A DNA stretch of 64,000 nt from positions 1 to 64,000 of the forward strand of contig JBDRAL010000027.1 of NCBI GenBank assembly GCA_039793685.1. Reading direction: 5' to 3'. Both the position numbers and the translations under genes were made by a program. The stretch is from JAAFHI01 sp039793685 (lineage in GTDB: Bacteria > Acidobacteriota > Blastocatellia > Chloracidobacteriales > Chloracidobacteriaceae). Within the stretch, counting starts at the first letter, position 1. Each line of letters starts with the position of its first letter. The notes under the pieces were generated by a model. The model was not told the DNA's origin. It ran no database searches and saw only the letters and a program-made list of their open reading frames with translations. Positions 8,782 to 16,942 of this stretch are shown piece by piece.

Positions 8782-10488
8782 TCAGCCTATTTTCAAACGT
8801 CGAACGGTTCGTCGTCCCACGACATATAACCCGTCCCGCCCGGCCAGCAGTTTCGATTCCGCCTCCACAAACGGCTCCGTGTCGGGAAACGTCTTCGTCA
8901 CCGCGATGTCTCCGTTGCGGATGCCGACCTGAACCACGCCTTCATCCGTCGGCATCAGTAAAAACTCGCCCGCCGCGCAGCCGCCGTGGATGTTCTTCAT
9001 CCAGTCGAGCGTTTCGCCTTCAGCCTCGATAACCGCTTCAACCACGCCATCGCGCCGGATCGCCACGCACCGCCGCCATTCCTTCCCGTCGGCGCGTTCA
9101 ATCGTGAAAAACCAGCCGCGATTTGAAGAAAACACCGCGTCGGCGGTCACGAGCTGTCCGCGAAACTTCGGCAGCCGGACGGAATCGTTCAACCCGCCGC
9201 GTTCAACATCGAACACGAACGCCACCGACAGTTCGCCCGCCCGGTAAAACCCCAACCCGAACGTCGCGCCCGCCCACCAGCGCGTCTGGCCTTCGAGAAC
9301 GTCCCCGATGCGCTCCGGGGCAATCGTTCCGCGTCGCATCAGACTTCCATCGAGGATGAAAATCTTCGACGGCGGAAACGCGCCTGATTCACGCAACGCC
9401 CCGTTTTCAAAATACCGGACCGTGAGCGTTCCACCCGTCAGCGCGGCGTCCACAATCGTACCGGCGGTCGTGAAGACTTCCTCCGCCGTGACCGTTCCGC
9501 GCGCCACCAGCGCGGGCAAGGACGCCGGGAGTGAAAGTTTTACGCATTTCGGACACTGCTGCCGCGCATGCTCAAGTCCGCACGTCGCGCAGCGCGTCCA
9601 CCGCAACCCGGCGAGCAGTTCGCGCGGAAATCCCCACCGACGGTCGCACACAAACACGTTTTTGAAAAAGTCGAGCAACTCGTCGGGGACCGTCTCGAAG
9701 GGCCGCGCCGATTTCGGCAGCCGCACTTCCGGGTCGAACACCGAAATCCGGTTCAGCGACCGCGCTTCCTGCGGCACGCGCCGGGCGGCGTCCTTCGGTT
9801 TGAACACGCCGTCCCACGGCCCGATGAAAAAGAGCGATTGAAACAGCATCACCGCAAAGGCGTACCAGTCGGATTCCATCGTGTGCGGTTTGACCAGTTC
9901 CGGCGCGCTCGCCCCCGCGCGGCAGAGCGTCGGGTCCACGAACCGCCCGGTGAACACCGTGCAGGGAAAATTTCCGAACTGAAAACTGTCGGCGTCAATA
10001 ACGTAGGCCGCGTCGTCCACCGCGAGAATGTTCAAATCATTGAAATCGCCGATGACCACGCCCTCGCGGTGCAGCACTTCGACCGTCAGATGCAGATCGG
10101 AAAACAGCCGCGTCACCCGCGCGCCGTCGCATTCCGTCTGCCGGAACAGCGGCTCGGCCAGTCGCAGAAAATGCTCGCCGCCACTCACGAACCGCATCGC
10201 GTAGCCGACGATATTCTTTTTCGATCCATCCAGCGCGATGTCGAGCGGCGCGACCACCCGCGAGGGCAAGCCCTTCGGAAATTCCTTCAATTTCGTCTGA
10301 TGAACCTGAAGCCGCGCCTCGGCGGCGCGCTGCGCGGCGGGCTGGCCGAGAAAATCCGCATGGGTCGGCGACTTGAACACCTTCAGCGCCTGACCGTTGC
10401 CGAGGTCGTAAATGTCGGCCTCGCCGCCCTTTCCGATGGCCTGCGCGGGCGCGATGTTCATTTTTTTACCGCCGACGTAGATCCGCAT
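8782..10488 (-). CDS. Atypical protein kinase with Zn ribbon and propeller-like C-terminus
   Basis: The 568-residue protein has an N-terminal kinase fold: Gly-rich GKGGEADIY, Lys in ALKVFKS, a catalytic loop HREGVVIGDFNDLNIL, and the metal-binding motif IDADS in place of DFG. A Zn ribbon (CATCG...CPKC) follows at about residue 310. The last 230 residues are beta-rich and look like propeller blades (YFENGALRES, GWFFTIERADG). Kinase plus Zn ribbon is the arrangement of the TerY-P triad kinase. The start MRIYVGGKK has GAGG 7 nt upstream. An open frame runs further upstream into the phosphatase gene but lacks a ribosome site. The gene is flanked by its presumed opposing phosphatase (52 nt upstream). 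Confidence 0.84.
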   Translation of the reverse strand: MRIYVGGKKMNIAPAQAIGKGGEADIYDLGNGQALKVFKSPTHADFLGQPAAQRAAEARLQVHQTKLKEFPKGLPSRVVAPLDIALDGSKKNIVGYAMRFVSGGEHFLRLAEPLFRQTECDGARVTRLFSDLHLTVEVLHREGVVIGDFNDLNILAVDDAAYVIDADSFQFGNFPCTVFTGRFVDPTLCRAGASAPELVKPHTMESDWYAFAVMLFQSLFFIGPWDGVFKPKDAARRVPQEARSLNRISVFDPEVRLPKSARPFETVPDELLDFFKNVFVCDRRWGFPRELLAGLRWTRCATCGLEHARQQCPKCVKLSLPASLPALVARGTVTAEEVFTTAGTIVDAALTGGTLTVRYFENGALRESGAFPPSKIFILDGSLMRRGTIAPERIGDVLEGQTRWWAGATFGLGFYRAGELSVAFVFDVERGGLNDSVRLPKFRGQLVTADAVFSSNRGWFFTIERADGKEWRRCVAIRRDGVVEAVIEAEGETLDWMKNIHGGCAAGEFLLMPTDEGVVQVGIRNGDIAVTKTFPDTEPFVEAESKLLAGRDGLYVVGRRTVRRLKIG

Positions 10489-10540
10489 AACCGCCTCGAA
10501 GAATTTTCGATTGAAGATTGAAGATTTTCGATTGAAGGCG

Positions 10541-11368
10541 TCAGGCCGCCGGTTCCTCGACTCGAACATCGCGCCGTCGCCGGATCACTACCAGCGAGGT
10601 GTCGTCGTCGAGCGCCGCCGCCGTCTTCCGAACCCGTCGCCGCTCCCAGTCGATGTCGCGACGCGGCTGATTCAACTTTGCCAGCCGCCGCCGGAGCGCA
10701 TCCGGGTTTGAAAAAAACGTGTCATCGTTCCACACATCCGAAAAACAGGGCATTTCGGGAATCATCCGGTCGCCGTCCACCAGATCTCCGACGCCGTCGC
10801 TGCCGACGACCAGCGATTCGACTTCCGCCGTCGGCACTCGACGCAGAATCTTCAACCCGCGCCCCGGCGACGGCTGTTTTTCAAGCAGGGCCAACCCGAG
10901 ATAGGGCGGCGCGTTTCCGGCGAACGGCCCGATGACGACCACTTCCCCATTCACCGCGAACACCCCGTCACCCGCCGCGAACACCACCGTTTCATCCGCC
11001 AGCACCACCGCGCCGATAACCGTGAACAGAAATCCCTCACTCACGATCCGCGCCGCGCCGTCGCCGAACTTCGCTCCGAGCACCCGCACCGTGGTTAGAA
11101 CTTCGGTTTCAACGTGCGTCAGCACCGCCGCCTCGAAACGCCGCGCGCCCTCACACCGGCGGGCAATGGCGGAAGCGATCAGTTCCGCCCCCAGCCATGC
11201 CCCGACCTCGCTCCGGCTCGCGCTTCCGCAGCCGTCGCACACCACCGCGACCGTCGCCGACGACGTGGACACCACCCGCACGGCGTCCTGATTGTTGCGT
11301 CCCGCCGCGACATGCCGCATTCCGGCGACCGATCCGGCGGCGTTTTCGAATTGTGCGTTCATCGGCAT
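10541..11368 (-). CDS. PPM/PP2C-type protein serine/threonine phosphatase
   Basis: A 275-residue single-domain PP2C. Metal ligands are present: Asp in GRNNQDAV, Asp-Gly in VVCDGCGSASRSE, Asp in VVGSDGVGD and DDD near the C-terminus. Activity is therefore expected. It is the first gene of the minus-strand operon and should reverse phosphorylation by the kinase that follows. Two close starts exist: ATG 11368 and ATG 11362, the latter with AAGGG at better spacing. The leader from the mapped promoter is only about 20 nt. Confidence 0.88.
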   Translation of the reverse strand: MPMNAQFENAAGSVAGMRHVAAGRNNQDAVRVVSTSSATVAVVCDGCGSASRSEVGAWLGAELIASAIARRCEGARRFEAAVLTHVETEVLTTVRVLGAKFGDGAARIVSEGFLFTVIGAVVLADETVVFAAGDGVFAVNGEVVVIGPFAGNAPPYLGLALLEKQPSPGRGLKILRRVPTAEVESLVVGSDGVGDLVDGDRMIPEMPCFSDVWNDDTFFSNPDALRRRLAKLNQPRRDIDWERRRVRKTAAALDDDTSLVVIRRRRDVRVEEPAA

Positions 11369-11392
11369 CCCTTCCCTTCGTCTCACGATTCG

Positions 11393-11440
11393 ATTTAAGT
11401 GTAATTTACACACTATGTCAAGAATAAGTTTCACACTATG
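11393..11440 (-). promoter_or_regulatory. Strong promoter with palindromic operator for the phosphatase-kinase-vWA operon
   Basis: On the minus strand a perfect TTGACA (11421-11416) is followed after exactly 17 bp by TTAAAT (11398-11393, 4/6). The spacer holds the perfect palindrome GTGTAA-T-TTACAC (11399-11411). CACACTATG occurs twice (11409-11417 and 11432-11440), 23 bp apart. A dimeric repressor bound in the spacer would occlude polymerase. The regulator is unknown. Confidence 0.65.
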
Positions 11441-11521
11441 GATTTTCGATTTTTGATTTCAGATTTTCGATTATCCGAACCCGCCTGAGTTTGCGGAACT
11501 GGAAGCTCGGCACGGTGGAAA

Positions 11522-11585
11522 GCCCGCGGAGCGGGCGAAATATCGTTAGCCCCGGATGAAGCGAGTCTTCGAGCGGTATCCGGGG
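11522..11585. repeat. Bipartite hairpin element, copy 1
   Basis: Stem 1 is GCCCGC-GGA-GCGGGC (11522-11536). The linker is GAAATATCGTTA (11537-11548). Stem 2 pairs CCCCGGAT (11550-11557) with ATCCGGGG (11578-11585). A second copy at 18160-18214 has the same layout and nearly the same linker but different stems. Confidence 0.7.
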
Positions 11586-11665
11586 TCTTCGGGCGGAATC
11601 CGAGGGCTTCAAACGGTATCCGGGGTTCGTGAGCGGTATCCGGGGTCTTCGAGCGCAATTCGGGA
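11566..11665. repeat. Five 20-bp tandem repeats
   Basis: Five consecutive 20-bp units of the type TCTTCGAGCGGTATCCGGGG, with 2-5 differences between units. The first unit contains the right arm of hairpin 2 of the overlapping bipartite element, so the array looks like an expansion of that arm. There are no spacers, so it is not a CRISPR. It lies upstream of the methyltransferase gene. Confidence 0.8.
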
Positions 11666-11717
11666 GCGAGCGAGAATCCGACGAAACGATTCCATTCCGG
11701 CCCGTTTCAAGGTATTG

Positions 11718-13988
11718 ATGGCCGACGGCGCGCGTTTCCGCCGTCACGACCTTTTCCGACCAACGGCACCGTCCTCGATGAACGATTACGGCAAACAGGA
11801 CCGCGGCAATCTCGACGCCTACCACGCCTACTACGCGGGCATGGACGCCTCGATGCGGCAAAAAGTCGCGCTGACCACGGCGCATTTCCCCGTTCAGGGC
11901 CGCATCGCCGACATGGGCTGCGGGTCCGGCAGCGGAACGCACGATCTGGCCGCCCTTTATGAATCGCTCGAACTCGTCGGCGTGGACATCAATCCGATGT
12001 CCGTCCAGTACGCCTCGGAACATTACCGCCGCCCCAATCTGAAGTTCGTCACCGGCGACATCGCCGAACCCGTTTTCGAACCAGAATCGCTCGACGGAAT
12101 TCTCAACTCGTCGGTCCTCCACCACGTCACGAGTTTCAACGGCTTCGATCTTGCCCACATCCGCCGCACGCTCGACAACCAGACCCGCCAGTTGAAAATC
12201 GGCGGCGTCATCATCATCCGCGATTTCGTTGTGCCGACGTGGCGCGACACGACGCCGGAAGACCTCGTCCTGCTCGATCTGCCCACCACCGACGGCGCGC
12301 CCGACGGCTCCATTCCCGAACTTTCAACCGCCGCGCTCTTTGAAGTTTTCGCCCGCAATTTCAAAAGCAGCGTCAATCCCGACGGCGGCGTTCCCTTCGA
12401 ACGCCTCGGCTCGCCCGCGCTCGGGTTCGAACGCTTCCGCCTCGCCGCCCGCGCCGCGACCGAATTTCTTTTACGGAAGGATTACCGCGACGACTGGACC
12501 GCCGAACTGCTGGAGGAATACACCTACCTCACGAAAGCCGGGTTCGAAGCCGAATTTCGCGCGCGCGGCCTCCGCGTCGTCTGTTCAACCTTCTTGTGGA
12601 ATCCGTGGATCGTCCACAACCGCTATGAAGGAAAGGTGCGGCTGTTCCGCGCGGACGGTCGCCCGCTCGGATTTCCGCCGACCAACTACCTCATCGTCGG
12701 CGAGCGCGTCGCGCCGGGCGAGGGTATCGAACTCGTCGAACGCGCCACGCGCCCGGTCGAAACGCCGTCCTTTCTGATTCGAAAAGCCTTCCGCCATACC
12801 GTCACGAAGAATGTTTTCGAACTGGTCGAACGCCCCAACCGCACGCTCGACGTCCTGCCGTGGTTTGAAACCGACGGGCGGCTGTTCGTCGTCGCCAAAA
12901 AGGATTTTCCGCGCCCGGTCATCAACGCCGGAGCCGATGAACCCCGACTCGACGAGGCGTTTTTCGCGGGCTACGTTACCGAGCCGCTGACCGCCATCGT
13001 CGCCGATCACGAACCGCTCCCCGCCGCCATTGCCCGGACGCTCGCCGAACGCGCGGGCATTCCCGAAACCGACCTGCTCGAACAGGGGCCGCCCGCGACC
13101 TATTTCACCTCGCCCGGCGGCGTGAACGAATGCGTCACCGCCGTCGCGGTCGAAGTCGCACCCTTTCTCGACCTGCGCGAAAGCCGCAACTACACCGACT
13201 TCGCGGGCGCGGGCGACGTCCGCGCGCTCGACGCGCTCCAGGCGCTGCGCGCCGCGCACGTCGGCGGCATGGTGGACGCCCGGCTCGAAATCAACATTTA
13301 CCGGCTTCTGCTCGCGCGTGGACGCAGCGCGGGCGCGTGGATTGGCGACACGATTGCGCCGACGCCGCAATTTCTTCCGCAGAGCGACGAAACCGTCACG
13401 CTGCGCCCGACGATGCGAAAGGCGTTCGAGGAAATTCCGGCCGGACAATCGTCATATCTCACCGTCAAGGCGTCGCGCTTCGCCGAACTCGACGCACAGG
13501 GCAATGCGCTGGCGGAGCGGGATTTTGAGTACGTCGTGCCCACCGGCGCGAGCCGTCACACCGCGCTCGCCCTGCCGCTGATTTCAGATGGCCGTACCGT
13601 CTGGGTCGGCCTCGAAGAACGCGACCTGCCCGCCGTCCAGCAGTTCACCCGCTCGTCGCTGATTTCGGTCTGTCCGGCGGTCCGCCTGCCGCACGCCGTC
13701 ACGAGCCGCAACGACATTCCCGCCGCGTTGGAAGATGAACTCGAAACATTTTTCGGAATGGAAATCGGAAAATGGTGGGAACTCGGCGGGGCGTATTTCC
13801 CGACCCCCGGCGTGACACCCGAAATCGTCTATCCCTTCGCCGTTGAACTGAGCGTATCGAGCGCGTCACGACTGAAAAACATCACCTTCACGCCGCTCGC
13901 CGACCTACTGGCCCTGCTCGACGTCATCCACGACGCCCACACGCTCATCGCCCTCCTGCGCCTCGCCCACGCGCTCGGACAGATCTGA
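11718..13988 (+). CDS. SAM methyltransferase fused to tandem Nudix-like modules
   Basis: A protein of about 756 residues. Residues about 20-230 are a class I methyltransferase: motif I ADMGCGSGSGTHDL, then VGVDINPMS, FVTGDI and ILNSSVLHHV. The rest appears to hold two Nudix-fold-like segments. The first is around FETDGRLFVVAKKDF with PPATYFTSPGGVNECVTA; the second is around LISDGRTVWVGLEERDL with GGAYFPTPGVTPEIVYP. Neither has a canonical GX5EX7REUXEEXGU box. The ATG at 11718 has AAGG upstream; the first clearly conserved residues begin at the ATG at 11778 (MNDYGKQDRGN), which is the alternative start. It is divergent from the phosphatase operon and 17 nt upstream of a pseudo-phosphatase gene. 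The substrate is unknown. Confidence 0.75.
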   Translation: MADGARFRRHDLFRPTAPSSMNDYGKQDRGNLDAYHAYYAGMDASMRQKVALTTAHFPVQGRIADMGCGSGSGTHDLAALYESLELVGVDINPMSVQYASEHYRRPNLKFVTGDIAEPVFEPESLDGILNSSVLHHVTSFNGFDLAHIRRTLDNQTRQLKIGGVIIIRDFVVPTWRDTTPEDLVLLDLPTTDGAPDGSIPELSTAALFEVFARNFKSSVNPDGGVPFERLGSPALGFERFRLAARAATEFLLRKDYRDDWTAELLEEYTYLTKAGFEAEFRARGLRVVCSTFLWNPWIVHNRYEGKVRLFRADGRPLGFPPTNYLIVGERVAPGEGIELVERATRPVETPSFLIRKAFRHTVTKNVFELVERPNRTLDVLPWFETDGRLFVVAKKDFPRPVINAGADEPRLDEAFFAGYVTEPLTAIVADHEPLPAAIARTLAERAGIPETDLLEQGPPATYFTSPGGVNECVTAVAVEVAPFLDLRESRNYTDFAGAGDVRALDALQALRAAHVGGMVDARLEINIYRLLLARGRSAGAWIGDTIAPTPQFLPQSDETVTLRPTMRKAFEEIPAGQSSYLTVKASRFAELDAQGNALAERDFEYVVPTGASRHTALALPLISDGRTVWVGLEERDLPAVQQFTRSSLISVCPAVRLPHAVTSRNDIPAALEDELETFFGMEIGKWWELGGAYFPTPGVTPEIVYPFAVELSVSSASRLKNITFTPLADLLALLDVIHDAHTLIALLRLAHALGQI

Positions 13989-14005
13989 CGCTCCAAGTTC
14001 GGCCA

Positions 14006-15688
14006 ATGAGTACCAAACTGGAAAAGCTTCAATTCCTCTCGGTCGTGACCGCCACACCGCCGGATGAAACACTGACACGAAGCCAAACGCGGTCACTCGC
14101 CATCGCACGCCCCGTCGCCCGCACGCTGACCCAATCTGTTCTTCACCGAAAAGACGTTCCCATCGCTTTTCTGCTGCTGGAACGGAAACCGAATTCCAAC
14201 TACCGCGATATACCGTTCGAAAAACTCGTCAGCGACGCCTTTTTTCGGATGCTGAACCAGCGTTCGAACCAGTTACCGAGCCTGCGGTTGATGGAAGCCG
14301 TCGAGGAATGCGATCAGGTGGTGCGCGAGGTTTTTCGGAAAAAGCGGTGGCGAGAAATGGTTCGCGAGGAAGTCACGCTCATTGGCGGTGTTTTTTCAGG
14401 CGGAGAACTCGTCATCGCCCGACTTGGTCGAGCCTCGGCGCTTCTGTACCGAAACGGGCGGAAGTTCACCCTTCTTCCGGAACAGGCACAAAATCCGATT
14501 GCGCAGTCGAGCGAGCTTGGCCTCCCCATCCCGGCGAAAATTGAAACCTGCGCGTTGCGGTTTCAAAGAGATGATCGCCTTCTGTTTCTCGGAAACGACG
14601 CATCACCGACTGAACGCGATCAACTCAAGACCTTGGCATTACTGACCCTGGATCTACAATCCGCCCAAACCGAAGCCAAGTACTGGTCAAAGTACGAGGG
14701 CTTGCCGGTGTTACTTTTTGAACTGGAGAACCATCCATCCATCGAAAATGCCGCTTTGACCGAGTCCGTTTTCAAACAGGACGTCGCTTCCAATCGTCCC
14801 GTCCATTTTCCAGGCGTTCCGCCACAATACTGCGGAGAAACAAACAGGCTGGCGCAACTTCCGCCAATCGTGTTTCCAGACGCCATGCTGGCGCTAAAGC
14901 CGGTGGTGGGAAGCCGACCAATGTATTACCGCTATCGGATGCTTGAGGCGGGCCTGCTCGTCTGGAGTGGCGACTTGCAGCAGAACGCTCAATCAACGTC
15001 CCCGTCAAAAGTCGCCATTTTTGCGGTCGCCAACGGGTATTCAAGTTCGGGGATAGGTGGGGAAGGAATCGCGAGGTTCGATGGTTTTCTCGGGAGCCAT
15101 ATTGCGCTCGAATTATTCCTGAATGCTTTCCTGGAAGCGGATGATGCTGAACCGACACTCGAAACGCTCCGAACAGCCTTCATTCAAACCGTTTCGGATT
15201 TGCAAAAGTTCAATCTTCGCAACGGAACGGAGGTTGCGGCATCCCTCACCGTCGCCCTTGTCCGGGACTCCCAACTCCTCATCGCGCACGCGGGAGGAAC
15301 CGGCGCGGTTCTCCAGCGGGGGAGTTCTGAAAATCCGCACACCCTCGTTCTGTCGTATCCGCAAACCGTTGCCCGGCGTCTTCAAATGGAAGGAATCGAA
15401 ATCCCTGATGACATCGCGTTCAATCCCCACACAACCATTGTCAACGCACTGACTCAACGAGGTGAAGTTGAGGTCGAAGTCAGTTCATGGGATATCCAGC
15501 CCGGTGATCGCCTCGTTCTATCAACTCTGGCACCGTTTTATTTTCAATCCGACGAAGTTATCGCCGTTCCCTCAGCGCTGGCGCTCGGTGCAAAATTCAT
15601 CCACGACCAGAATTTCATCGACCAAAGCCTTTATGAGGATGTTGTTTTGATTTCGGTCGATGTCGAAGCAGAAAAATCAACCTGGTAA
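14006..15688 (+). CDS. Tandem degenerate PP2C-like protein (probable pseudophosphatase)
   Basis: The 560-residue protein contains two PPM-fold halves. The first shows the core GGELVIARLGRASALLYRNG and FQRDDRLLFLGNDA. The second shows AIFAVANGYSSSGIGGEGIA, DSQLLIAHAGGTGAVLQRG and IQPGDRLVLSTLAP. The positions that should read DG-x-GG and SDG read ANGYSS, GNDA and STLA, so the metal-binding aspartates are lost in both halves. It is therefore likely a phospho-independent binding protein or regulator rather than an enzyme. It lies 17 nt after the methyltransferase gene and presumably shares its transcript. The locally lower GC content differs from its neighbours. Confidence 0.68.
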   Translation: MSTKLEKLQFLSVVTATPPDETLTRSQTRSLAIARPVARTLTQSVLHRKDVPIAFLLLERKPNSNYRDIPFEKLVSDAFFRMLNQRSNQLPSLRLMEAVEECDQVVREVFRKKRWREMVREEVTLIGGVFSGGELVIARLGRASALLYRNGRKFTLLPEQAQNPIAQSSELGLPIPAKIETCALRFQRDDRLLFLGNDASPTERDQLKTLALLTLDLQSAQTEAKYWSKYEGLPVLLFELENHPSIENAALTESVFKQDVASNRPVHFPGVPPQYCGETNRLAQLPPIVFPDAMLALKPVVGSRPMYYRYRMLEAGLLVWSGDLQQNAQSTSPSKVAIFAVANGYSSSGIGGEGIARFDGFLGSHIALELFLNAFLEADDAEPTLETLRTAFIQTVSDLQKFNLRNGTEVAASLTVALVRDSQLLIAHAGGTGAVLQRGSSENPHTLVLSYPQTVARRLQMEGIEIPDDIAFNPHTTIVNALTQRGEVEVEVSSWDIQPGDRLVLSTLAPFYFQSDEVIAVPSALALGAKFIHDQNFIDQSLYEDVVLISVDVEAEKSTW

Positions 15689-15724
15689 CGCCTCGCTTAC
15701 GCGCTCGGGAAGGTATGAAACCGG

Positions 15725-15756
15725 TTGAGAATGGACAGCATGTTGTCCATTCTCAA
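15725..15756. terminator. Bidirectional hairpin between convergent genes
   Basis: A perfect 13-bp stem (15725-15737 TTGAGAATGGACA pairing with 15744-15756) has a 6-nt loop. It lies between the pseudo-PP2C stop (15688) and the stop of the convergent phosphoesterase (15769). It has only short A/T runs on each side, so it may act as a transcript-end structure rather than a classical terminator. Confidence 0.5.
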
Positions 15757-15768
15757 TTCTCAATTGTT

Positions 15769-16809
15769 CTACTGAGTCCCTGCGGCGTTGCGCCGGGCTT
15801 CGTCCACGGCGGCTTTCTGCGCGTCGCGCAGCTTCCCCGCTTCCGGCTGGTCCGGGATCGCTTCATCCAGTCCGACGTAGCGGTTTACGCCGACCAAACC
15901 GCCGTTCCGGTCAAATACAAGATGGAATTCACCCAGAAATTTCGTCTCGAAATTGCCGATGAGGTAGTTGACCTTACCGACCTTTTCGAGCGGCGCGGGC
16001 ATGGCGATGGTGTGGCCGGTAATCATCACGTCCACGTCCTGAAAGGCTTCGGCCAGTTGCCGCGACTGCTCGGGCGTCATGTAGGCCAGCACGACCAGTA
16101 CATCCACCTGCTTGCGGAGCGCGGGAAGCACTTCCTTCGCGGCCACCATCGGATCACGCCAGACGAAGCCGGTTTCATCGCTCGGCGACTGCTCGCTGAA
16201 GCCGGTGATGCCGACCCGAATGACGCCCTTCGGCGCGCGCGGTGACTTGATTTCGCGAATGACGTAGGGCGTAAAACCCGTCGCCGCCTTTTTATCCACT
16301 GGCGAAACGTTGGCCGACACGACGGTTTTCAAAACCGGGAATTCGCCGACGGCCTGCTTGTACCGGTCGGTTTTGTAATACCGCCCGATGACCCGCAAAT
16401 CCTGATGGCTGAGGTTGGTCGCGTCGTAGCCGAACCGGCTGTACGCCCGCAGCGCGTGGTCGTTGAGCGCAATCACGTCGCGGAACGGCGGGTCGGCGTT
16501 CACGCCCTGATCGTTGAAGATGTTACCGACGCTGAGATCGAGCGCGGGCGTATAGGGAAACAGGCCCCGGTAATCGCCGATATAGGCGAGACGACGGGCC
16601 AATCCGCCCATTGGGTGACGCGGACACCCGCAATGATCGAGGCTGCCGCGCGTTTCGCCGCCGTAGAAAATCGTCAGCGCGGCGCCGTCGTCCGTGGCGT
16701 AGAGTTCGCGCGGCACGCCGGTCGCCGCCTGTTGACCGCGAGCCACGCCGAAAAGAAGCAAAAGAACGAACAAACCGCGAAAAAGCGCGGCGGATTTTCC
16801 ATGTCGCAT
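15769..16809 (-). CDS. Exported UshA/5'-nucleotidase-like metallophosphoesterase
   Basis: A 346-residue protein with a signal peptide (RGLFVLLLLFGVARGQ). The body matches the calcineurin-like phosphoesterase fold of UshA relatives that begin with GGETRGSLDHCGCP...GGLARR. Conserved landmarks are ALDLSVGN, ATNLSHQD, GITGFSE and MITGHT. Some usual metal ligands look changed: GN rather than GD or DGN, and VLAYM where SH-type motifs are common. Catalytic competence is uncertain. The C-terminal nucleotide-binding domain of UshA is absent. It is the only minus-strand gene inside the plus-strand signalling block and is divergent from the MoxR gene. Confidence 0.72.
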   Translation of the reverse strand: MRHGKSAALFRGLFVLLLLFGVARGQQAATGVPRELYATDDGAALTIFYGGETRGSLDHCGCPRHPMGGLARRLAYIGDYRGLFPYTPALDLSVGNIFNDQGVNADPPFRDVIALNDHALRAYSRFGYDATNLSHQDLRVIGRYYKTDRYKQAVGEFPVLKTVVSANVSPVDKKAATGFTPYVIREIKSPRAPKGVIRVGITGFSEQSPSDETGFVWRDPMVAAKEVLPALRKQVDVLVVLAYMTPEQSRQLAEAFQDVDVMITGHTIAMPAPLEKVGKVNYLIGNFETKFLGEFHLVFDRNGGLVGVNRYVGLDEAIPDQPEAGKLRDAQKAAVDEARRNAAGTQ

Positions 16810-16942
16810 TCAATTCCTCACAAAAAATCCGAAAGCCGGATTGAAAATTCAGCCGAAAAAGGGCAAGGTCGCCGAAACCAAGCACAAAACTGTGCCGACC
16901 ATTCCATTTGACGACCAATTCAAAAAATTCATTCATTTTTCC

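Noticed and set aside
11566..11665. CRISPR array
   Set aside because: The 20-bp units are directly adjacent without spacers and no cas gene is present.
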